Below are positions 1 to 4,793 of a stretch of DNA of 16,793 bases, in pieces. Origin of the DNA: an uncultured Veillonella sp. (GTDB lineage: Bacteria > Bacillota > Negativicutes > Veillonellales > Veillonellaceae); the NCBI RefSeq assembly GCF_900545205.1, contig NZ_UQYC01000042.1:1-16793 (forward strand), given 5' to 3'. Position 1 is the stretch's first letter; every line of letters begins with the position of its first letter. The notes under the pieces were generated by a model. The model saw nothing but the letters and a program-made list of their open reading frames with translations, was not told where the DNA came from and did no database searches. The position numbers and the translations under genes were made by a program.

Positions 1-1193
1 GGTGAATCTGATTCGTTTTCATGCCATACCGGGGGTCCACCAATACAGCCGCCTGGGCAAGCCATAACTTCGATGAAGTCATAGTGTTTGTCGCTGTCTT
101 TCAATGCATTAAGGAAGTCACGTGTATTTTTACCGCCATGTACTACGGCAACGGTCAATGTAACGTCATCACCTAGTTGAACAGTGGCCTCTTTAACGCC
201 TTCCATACCACGAACGTCTTCGAGGTGTGTCAAAGCATATGGAGGTGGCTCTTTATCTGTGATGAGCTTATACGCTGTACGTATAGCTGCTTCCATAACA
301 CCGCCAGTGTTACCGAAGATGATGGATGCGCCAGTTTCCATACCGATTAAGTCATCGAATTGGGACTCTTCAATCGCATTGAAGTCGAGGTTTTCCTCTT
401 GAATCCAACGGATGAACTCACGTGTAGTAATGGAAATATCTGTATCCATGCCAAGGGATTCGTCATTATGATAACGAGCTGCTGCATTTTCTTCTTCCCG
501 TTTTGTTTCTGCTTTTTTAGCCGTACAAGGGTTTACAGATACAGATACGATATTGCTAGGATTAATGCCTTTTTTCTCAGCAAAGTATGTTTTAATCATA
601 GCTGCTTCCATAGCGATACAAGAACGTGTGGAAGACAAGTTAGGAATTAATTCAGGGAAGTAGATTTCCGCAAAGCGTACCCACGCTGGGCAGCAGCTTG
701 TGAACTGAGGAATTTGACCGCCAGTTTTAAGACGTTCTACAAGCTCAGATGCTTCTTCCATGATCGTTAAATCCGCACCAAAGTTAGTATCTACTACATA
801 GTCCGCACCTAATGCGCGCAAAGCGCCAACCATTTTACCTTCAAGGAATGTACCTGGTTCGTAGCCAAAGCCTTCACCGATAGCTACGCGAACCGCTGGA
901 GCTGTTTGGATAACTACGATTTTTTCAGGATCTGCAAGCGCTGCTTTCACCTTTTCAAGCTCGGATTTAGCATGCATGGAGTCGAATGGACATGCAGCCG
1001 CACATTGACCACAGTGGATACATACAGGCACGTCGCCGTTTGCATCGAGATCGTAGTAGTCGAGTACGCTCATTACGTCCGCACAAGCGCGACGGCATAA
1101 CGTACAGTTTTTACACTTGGAAATGTCGTGATAAATGGATGGATTGTCGAGCGCAATCGGCACACGTTTATCGATAAATTCGTATTGAGACAT
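1..1193 (-). CDS. [FeFe]-hydrogenase, 5' part (runs off left edge)
   Basis: Reading the minus strand from ATG at 1193 gives 397 codons without a stop up to the window edge. An AGGAGG ribosome site lies 7 nt upstream of the ATG. Seen: two ferredoxin-type [4Fe-4S] motifs, CKNCTLCRRAC (residues 27-37) and CIHCGQCAAACP (58-69). These are followed by the three H-cluster signatures: L1 TSCCPAWVR (165-173), L2 NPCTAKKAE (221-229) and L3 EVMACPGGCIGG (375-386). In this family the H-cluster reduces protons or oxidises hydrogen with ferredoxin as partner, in the cytoplasm. The N-terminal part is short, with only two accessory clusters. Odd points: L2 has Asn (N221) where the well-studied enzymes have Met, and L3 runs into PPVWHENE instead of the usual GGGQP. 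This suggests a non-classical subgroup (group B-like) or a hydrogen-sensing or otherwise altered role. The C-terminus is outside the window. The family call is firm; the subgroup is inference. Confidence 0.93.
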   Translation of the reverse strand, partial: MSQYEFIDKRVPIALDNPSIYHDISKCKNCTLCRRACADVMSVLDYYDLDANGDVPVCIHCGQCAAACPFDSMHAKSELEKVKAALADPEKIVVIQTAPAVRVAIGEGFGYEPGTFLEGKMVGALRALGADYVVDTNFGADLTIMEEASELVERLKTGGQIPQFTSCCPAWVRFAEIYFPELIPNLSSTRSCIAMEAAMIKTYFAEKKGINPSNIVSVSVNPCTAKKAETKREEENAAARYHNDESLGMDTDISITTREFIRWIQEENLDFNAIEESQFDDLIGMETGASIIFGNTGGVMEAAIRTAYKLITDKEPPPYALTHLEDVRGMEGVKEATVQLGDDVTLTVAVVHGGKNTRDFLNALKDSDKHYDFIEVMACPGGCIGGPPVWHENESDS

Positions 1194-1253
1194 GAGGACC
1201 TCCTCTAACAAACTAAAACTAGCAAACCTTTAAAAGAAATAGACCAAACTACA

Positions 1254-1266
1254 GAGCACTGTGCTC
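1254..1266. promoter_or_regulatory. 13-bp perfect dyad upstream of hydrogenase gene
   Basis: GAGCAC-T-GTGCTC is a perfect inverted repeat with a single central base, about 60-70 bp upstream of the hydrogenase start codon and inside its likely leader. It could be an operator or a small hairpin. No regulator is assigned. Confidence 0.4.
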
Positions 1267-1520
1267 AAGGCGTACTTCCACATCTTACCTTTAGTATACG
1301 CTATAGTGAAAGTTTATACTATGTAGAAATGTTACACTTTTGCGTAAAATTATGATCAATCAACCCTCTCTAAATGACATAATATTGTTCAAACATTCTA
1401 CATGATATTGTGCGTAAGCATATTTCAATAAGAGACAACTTACAAAAATGCGTAATAATATTCCCATTGTACCACGAATGGATAAATAATTCACCAAATT
1501 TTAGGGAATTAAAGGTAAAT

Positions 1521-1553
1521 AAAAAACGCACGCCCTCAAATAAGAACGTGCGT
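1521..1553 (-). terminator. Rho-independent terminator of the secreted-protein gene at 1596-1970
   Basis: On the minus strand, arms ACGCACG (1547-1553) and CGTGCGT (1526-1532) form a 7-bp stem with a 14-nt loop, followed directly by a T-run (1521-1525 and beyond). It lies about 40 bp past the stop codon. Confidence 0.75.
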
Positions 1554-1595
1554 ATATAGGCTTTCACCAAAAATCATAACCCTCGGAGGATCAGA

Positions 1596-1970
1596 TTATT
1601 TGTCACCCCAGATAAGTGTGTATACAGCGTATGCAGGAGTACCTTGTTCAACCTTACGAGTAGATTTGCTAGGTTGTTCTTGTTTTACTACTTCGCCTTT
1701 TGGATTGTAAAGAGTAACCTTAACGTCTTTTACTTCGCGTTTTTTGTGGTTGAACTCTTCAGTTACGATGTAGTGGTAACCTTCGTAGTCCATAGCTTTG
1801 ATGTCCAAAACAGCTTTTTTATCATCTTTTTTAACAGAATCGTTATCGATGGACCAAGTGATGCCATTACTATCAGTACCAACAGTATACCAATTTGCTG
1901 CATCAACACTACCGATGCCACCAATAAATAAAGCGCCTGCTGCCAAAACAGCTGCCAATGTTTTTTTCAT
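1596..1970 (-). CDS. Small secreted protein, paralog 1 of 3 (surface-adhesin-E-like fold?)
   Basis: 124 residues from ATG at 1970. This start is preferred over an upstream in-frame ATG (2057) because it has a GAGAGG ribosome site 7 nt upstream and begins a clean signal peptide (MKKTLAAVLAAGALFIGG, cleavage after VDA). The mature part opens with ANWYTVGTD, then SIDNDSVKKDD, and ends LIWGDK. The same frame (WY..xD...ID..SV.K, a central Y-rich strand, YN..G, terminal LIW or LWG) recurs in the genes at 3487 and 4337, so these are three diverged paralogs. The layout resembles the Adhesin_E-like family of small secreted beta-rich proteins; this assignment is from pattern memory and is tentative. 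The location is presumably periplasm or cell surface of a diderm. It has its own terminator downstream. No cysteines in the mature chain. Confidence 0.8.
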   Translation of the reverse strand: MKKTLAAVLAAGALFIGGIGSVDAANWYTVGTDSNGITWSIDNDSVKKDDKKAVLDIKAMDYEGYHYIVTEEFNHKKREVKDVKVTLYNPKGEVVKQEQPSKSTRKVEQGTPAYAVYTLIWGDK

Positions 1971-2081
1971 ATGTTTACCTCTCGATTTAAATACAAGAAT
2001 ACAAAAACTAGTATATTCGATGAAACTAAATATTTTATGAAAGACAAACGTGCTCAATTATTAGAAGGTCTATACCAAGTA

Positions 2082-3125
2082 TTAAGACCTCACATAATAA
2101 GTAGAGCGACCGCCACCTTTTCGTTGAATACGACCATCCTTCACAAGAGCACGTACAGACCCTTCAATAGCACTATCGCTAAGATTAGGACACCATTCTC
2201 TAAGATCTTGCTTTGTGAAATCCCCTAAGTGATTATCGATAGCTGCTTTCACTTGATCCATTGCAGAACCACTATTTGCCAATATAGAACTGCGGTCCTC
2301 AAAGTCATGATACGCGGCCAATAACATTTGTAACCAATACCGAATGAAAGTCGTAGGACAAGAGCTTTCATCATACCAGGCATCACTAGACTCGCGTAAA
2401 GCAGTATAATACATATCCTTATGTCTTGCAATCTTGGCCTCTAACGATACATATTTCCCTACCATAAAGCCACTACGATACAACAATAATGTCGTAAGTA
2501 AACGACTCATGCGACCATTTCCATCATTGAATGGGTGAATACATAGGAAATCATGTATAAAAATTGGAATAGCTAGAAGTGGTTCTACCTCTCCATTGCC
2601 TACAACACGATTATATTCAGCACAAATCTGGTCAAGAGCCTCTGCTGTCTCATAGGGCGCTAGAGGAGTAAATAACACCTCTGTCCGTCCATCGGGATAG
2701 GTAGCACTAATATAGTTCTGTACACTCTTTAACTGTCCACCACGAGCATTAAACTGGTAATTATACAAAATCTTGTGCAACTGCAAAATATGATTGCGAC
2801 ACAAGGATATGGAATCATAACTTTCATGGATAACATTTAAAGCATCACGATACCCCATAATCTCCTGCTCATCCCGATTTCGAGGTGTAGTCTTGTCAGC
2901 TACCAACTGCCGAAGGCGCGTACTCGTCGTCACGATTCCTTCAATCGCATTCGAAGCCTCTGTACTCTGTACCTTTGCTAACTCTACAAGAGAATCTAAT
3001 ATGGCAGGACACTGTGAAAGCAAAACCTCCTCCTTGCCATTCGCCCGGTAGATTCCCGCAATAAGACTTAAAATATCCATATCCCACGACAAAGACTGAA
3101 TCCAACCATACTCAAAACGACGCAT
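2082..3125 (-). CDS. Fic-family protein (probable AMP transferase) with C-terminal winged helix
   Basis: 347 residues from ATG at 3125. An ATG at 3161 would add 12 residues, but it lies only about 10 nt from the likely transcription start, and 3125 has a GGGGG ribosome site 8 nt upstream and starts like family members (MRRFEYGW). Seen: the Fic active-site motif HPFNDGNGRMSR (residues 197-208) and, near the N-terminus, SNAIEGI (58-64). The latter fits the (S/T)xxxE(G/N) inhibitory helix, so this is a self-inhibited class II Fic enzyme. A flap segment FTPLAPYE precedes the active site. The last roughly 60 residues look like a winged helix (KQDLREWCPNLSDSAIEGSV, then RIQRKGGGRSTYYVRS). Family members transfer AMP to protein hydroxyls; the target here is unknown. 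The winged helix plus the palindromic promoter suggest autoregulation. It is flanked by secreted-protein paralogs with no functional link seen. Confidence 0.92.
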   Translation of the reverse strand: MRRFEYGWIQSLSWDMDILSLIAGIYRANGKEEVLLSQCPAILDSLVELAKVQSTEASNAIEGIVTTSTRLRQLVADKTTPRNRDEQEIMGYRDALNVIHESYDSISLCRNHILQLHKILYNYQFNARGGQLKSVQNYISATYPDGRTEVLFTPLAPYETAEALDQICAEYNRVVGNGEVEPLLAIPIFIHDFLCIHPFNDGNGRMSRLLTTLLLYRSGFMVGKYVSLEAKIARHKDMYYTALRESSDAWYDESSCPTTFIRYWLQMLLAAYHDFEDRSSILANSGSAMDQVKAAIDNHLGDFTKQDLREWCPNLSDSAIEGSVRALVKDGRIQRKGGGRSTYYVRS

Positions 3126-3165
3126 ACACACACCCCCATTCGGTTCTAATCCCTTATACATAAAA

Positions 3166-3202
3166 TTATTCCCTTAAATTATACCATAAAATAAGGGAAT
3201 AA
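3166..3202 (-). promoter_or_regulatory. fic promoter inside an 11-bp perfect inverted repeat
   Basis: On the minus strand an extended -10 (TGG then TATAAT, 3178-3186) is seen without a good -35. It is flanked by TTATTCCCTTA (3166-3176) and TAAGGGAATAA (3192-3202), a perfect 11-bp inverted repeat with a 15-bp spacer that contains the -10 box. Binding of a dimer here would occlude the promoter. Transcription would start near 3171, giving a leader of about 45 nt to the ATG at 3125. Confidence 0.65.
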
Positions 3203-3213
3203 GCATTTTGGAA

Positions 3214-3233
3214 CATTTCCTCATTAGGAAATG
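3214..3233. repeat. Short hairpin CATTTCC/GGAAATG
   Basis: A 7-bp perfect inverted repeat with a 6-nt loop (3214-3220 and 3227-3233), just upstream of the fic promoter. There is no clear T-run. It may be part of the palindrome cluster that follows. Confidence 0.4.
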
Positions 3234-3254
3234 AGAAAACGGGTGAATATATCT

Positions 3255-3286
3255 CGTAGGACGACTTAGGTCACTATTCCCCTACG
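3255..3286 (-). repeat. CTAAGTCG-loop palindrome, copy 1
   Basis: Stem CGTAGG (3255-3260) with CCTACG (3281-3286). The loop, read on the minus strand, contains AATAGTGACCTAAGTCG. AAAAC (3236-3240) and GTTTT (3289-3293) could form a weak outer stem. It is located between the gene at 3487 and fic, downstream of the former. Confidence 0.6.
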
Positions 3287-3320
3287 CAGTTTTGAGTAAA
3301 TTAAATCATACGTGCAGAAA

Positions 3321-3367
3321 GGGTTCTATCTCTTTGAGACCGACTTAGCTCGCTTTTTCCCGAACGC
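3321..3367 (-). repeat. CTAAGTCG-loop palindrome, copy 2 (degenerate)
   Basis: The minus strand carries AAAAAGCGAGCTAAGTCG (core 3341-3358). The flanks GTTC and GAAC can pair but the stem is short and imperfect, so this looks like a decayed copy between copies 1 and 3. Confidence 0.45.
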
Positions 3368-3373
3368 AGATAT

Positions 3374-3491
3374 GGTAAATTTCCACATTAGTGAAAATAC
3401 AAGGGCGGATAGTCCCTCGAAATCGACTTAGCTCGCTTTGGAGATTGAGAGGAACTATCCGCCCGGAATTGGACTAAAGAGGAAATTTACC
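3374..3491 (-). repeat. CTAAGTCG-loop nested palindrome, copy 3
   Basis: The inner stem GGGCGGATAGT (3403-3413) pairs with ACTATCCGCCC (3454-3464), and CCTC (3415-3418) with GAGG (3449-3452). The loop on the minus strand reads CTCCAAAGCGAGCTAAGTCG. The outer perfect inverted repeat GGTAAATTTCC (3374-3384) and GGAAATTTACC (3481-3491) overlaps the stop codon of the gene at 3487. After the inner stem the minus strand is T-rich (TTGTATTTT), so it probably acts as that gene's terminator. Confidence 0.75.
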
Positions 3492-3852
3492 AAATCAAGT
3501 GATACACGTGATCTAGGTTACTTCCTTCTTGTATTTGTACTTTTGTATTTGCTAATGTTTCAGATCCAATCATATAGCCTTGTGGGTTATATGATGTAAC
3601 ATCAATGAGCTGCACTGTTTTATCAGCGCGATTGAATGTCATTGTATAAATGGAGTGATCTCCATTAGGATCTACAATCTTCAAACGCAATGTAGCGCGA
3701 GCATCATTTTTATCAACAGAATCATTGTCGATGTAACCTGTACGACCAGCTTGGTCCGTATCCAATGCGTACCAACTTTCAGCATGAGACACGCCTACAC
3801 CAGCGCTAAATAACAAACCGGCTACCGCTAAACAAGCAAACCATTTCTTCAT
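3487..3852 (-). CDS. Small secreted protein, paralog 2 of 3
   Basis: 121 residues from ATG at 3852, with AGGAGA about 10 nt upstream. The signal peptide MKKWFACLAVAGLLFSAG has probable cleavage after SHA. The mature chain begins ESWYALDTD, continues YIDNDSVDKND, and ends abruptly at HLIW, two to three residues shorter than its paralogs, with the stop codon inside the arm of a palindrome. It shares the WY/IDN.SV/YN..G frame with the genes at 1596 and 4337; function is not known. It is likely transcribed from its own extended -10 promoter at 3923. No neighbour shows a pathway link apart from its paralogs. Confidence 0.82.
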   Translation of the reverse strand: MKKWFACLAVAGLLFSAGVGVSHAESWYALDTDQAGRTGYIDNDSVDKNDARATLRLKIVDPNGDHSIYTMTFNRADKTVQLIDVTSYNPQGYMIGSETLANTKVQIQEGSNLDHVYHLIW

Positions 3853-3886
3853 AACTATTCTCTCCTGACTATAAAATTCAAATAAC

Positions 3887-3901
3887 TATGCAATCTGCAT
3901 A
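3887..3901. promoter_or_regulatory. 15-bp dyad in leader of the 3487 gene
   Basis: TATGCA-ATC-TGCATA, a perfect 6-bp inverted repeat with a 3-bp centre, lies between the candidate -10 (3923) and the start codon. It is either an operator or a small leader hairpin. Confidence 0.45.
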
Positions 3902-3922
3902 CCATAAATTCTCTACGCCTTC

Positions 3923-3931
3923 ATTATAACA
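3923..3931 (-). promoter_or_regulatory. Extended -10 promoter of the 3487 gene
   Basis: The minus strand reads TGTTATAAT, an extended -10 with consensus TATAAT (3923-3928). The -35 region 17 bp upstream (TTAGTA) is weak. The distance to the start codon is about 70 bp. Confidence 0.55.
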
Positions 3932-3983
3932 CCATAATTGCATATTACTAATAAAAACTCTATTAAATGCATAAATTATATAG

Positions 3984-4029
3984 AACCCCTAAGGAACATC
4001 TAGCGAGGTCCCTATGGGTTTAAATAATC
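3984..4029 (-). repeat. Direct repeat B, copy 1
   Basis: The segment starting AGGAACATCTAGCGAGG at 3992 and ending at TTTAAATAATC (4029) recurs with a few changes at 4122-4160. AACCC (3984-3988) can pair with GGGTT (4016-4020), placing the conserved part in a loop. The core AGGTCCCTATGGG partly resembles AGGTCACTATGGAG of the CTAAGTCG-loop family, so B may be a diverged subtype. Confidence 0.55.
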
Positions 4030-4077
4030 GTATTGTAATAGGGATGCCCATACCAAGATTAGCGTAAATTAGAAATA

Positions 4078-4121
4078 AAAAGGCCCAACACTTCAATGAA
4101 AACGACTTAGCTTATTCCTCT
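4078..4121 (-). repeat. CTAAGTCG-loop palindrome, copy 4 (degenerate)
   Basis: The minus strand contains GGAATAAGCTAAGTCG (core 4103-4118). The left flank AAAGGCCC (4079-4086) can pair imperfectly with GGGCTTT at 4146-4152 beyond the adjoining repeat B copy 2. Confidence 0.45.
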
Positions 4122-4160
4122 AGGAACGTCTAGCAAGGCCCCTATGGGCTTTAAATAATC
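4122..4160 (-). repeat. Direct repeat B, copy 2
   Basis: AGGAACGTCTAGCAAGG then CCCCTATGGGCTTTAAATAA and TC; nearly identical to 3992-4029. Its second half is also an inverted copy of the last codons and stop of the gene at 4337 (CCCTATGGGGTAAATAATCC on the minus strand), so gene end and repeat can pair. Confidence 0.6.
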
Positions 4161-4343
4161 CAATGGATTGAACGCTGATATTCGCTCTGTAAGATTGGTA
4201 AGAAAACAGAAAGCCCCGAACTATTCTGAAAACGACTTAGTTCACTATGGAGGCTATCAGGATAGTTCGGGGCTACTTATACGTTCTGAATATCTAACTA
4301 GACAGAGCGAATATCAGCTTCTATTAAATTGTTGGATTATTTA
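4152..4343 (-). repeat. CTAAGTCG-loop nested palindrome, copy 5 (three tiers)
   Basis: Inner stem AGCCCCGAACTAT (4212-4224) with ATAGTTCGGGGCT (4262-4274), extended by TCTG/CAGG. The loop on the minus strand reads CTCCATAGTGAACTAAGTCG. The middle tier is the perfect 17-bp pair 4174-4190 and 4302-4318 (GCTGATATTCGCTCTGT and its complement). The outer tier is TAAATAATCCAA (4152-4163) with TTGGATTATTTA (4332-4343), overlapping the stop codon at 4337. T-rich sequence (TTTCTGTTTTCTT) follows the inner stem on the minus strand, so it probably terminates transcription of the 4337 gene. Confidence 0.8.
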
Positions 4344-4708
4344 CCCCATAGGGCCTGCATAACTTCTGCGCCCATGGTATCATCTTCAATTTTTGTAGGT
4401 TTTTGTGCTTCTTTACTGGACAACAATGCTACACCTGCAGCACTGTATACTGTTGTATCAAGTTCTGTCCATGTTTTTTCTTTGCGATCGATACGTACTG
4501 TGTAGATGTATGTGAAGCCTTCTACATTGTTAATTTTAACAAGTACTGTAGCCGCATCATCTGTTTTATATACAGAAGAGTTGTCGATAAACCATGCTGC
4601 ATCGTCAGCGTCAGCATCGATATAATACCAATCAGCGGCACTCGCTTGGCCAAAGCCACCTACAAAGAAAACCCCTGCTGCAAACATAGCAGCTAACCAT
4701 TTTTTCAT
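4337..4708 (-). CDS. Small secreted protein, paralog 3 of 3
   Basis: 123 residues from ATG at 4708, chosen over an in-frame start ten codons upstream because AAGGAG lies 8 nt before it and the signal peptide starts cleanly (MKKWLAAMFAAGVFFVGG, cleavage after ASA). The mature protein begins ADWYYIDAD, continues FIDNSSVYKTDD, and ends QALWGK. It is acidic and cysteine-free. It shows the same frame as the genes at 1596 and 3487; the signal peptides of 3487 and 4337 both start MKKW. It lies 85 bp downstream of gyrA on the same strand with no convincing terminator between them, so read-through from gyrA is possible. Its last codons and stop form part of an inverted repeat with 4135-4163. Function unknown; Adhesin_E-like fold suspected. 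Confidence 0.82.
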   Translation of the reverse strand: MKKWLAAMFAAGVFFVGGFGQASAADWYYIDADADDAAWFIDNSSVYKTDDAATVLVKINNVEGFTYIYTVRIDRKEKTWTELDTTVYSAAGVALLSSKEAQKPTKIEDDTMGAEVMQALWGK

Positions 4709-4793
4709 TTCTAACTCCTTAACGCTAGAGACGACCATCTAAGATGGCCGCCCATAGTTACTTACATATTTGTATCTTAATTACTTAATTATA

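Larger units (their letters stand above)
1194..1595. other. 402-bp intergenic region upstream of the hydrogenase
   Basis: No convincing gene is seen here. The only open frame, about 66 codons on the minus strand at 1370-1570, has AT-rich composition, no ribosome site and overlaps a terminator, so it is not called. The region should hold the hydrogenase promoter. TATACT-like and TATAAA-like -10 boxes occur on the minus strand around 1295-1322 but without a good -35 partner. It also contains a 13-bp dyad (1254-1266) and the terminator of the next gene (1521-1553). Confidence 0.6.

Noticed and set aside
1370..1570. 66-codon minus-strand frame upstream of the hydrogenase gene
   Set aside because: No ribosome site, AT-driven composition, and it overlaps the terminator at 1521-1553.
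2066..2090. Terminator of fic (AGGTCT/AGACCT)
   Set aside because: Only six base pairs, overlaps the stop region and lacks a T-run.
3255..4343. CRISPR array
   Set aside because: The repeats are palindromes with different stems and irregular spacing, with no uniform spacers and no cas genes.
4168..4362. 64-codon plus-strand frame within the palindromes
   Set aside because: It is made of the inverted repeats themselves and runs into the 4337 gene on the other strand.
4725..4755. Terminator between gyrA and the 4337 gene
   Set aside because: CCATCT-A-AGATGG is palindromic but its central loop is too small for a good hairpin and no T-run follows.
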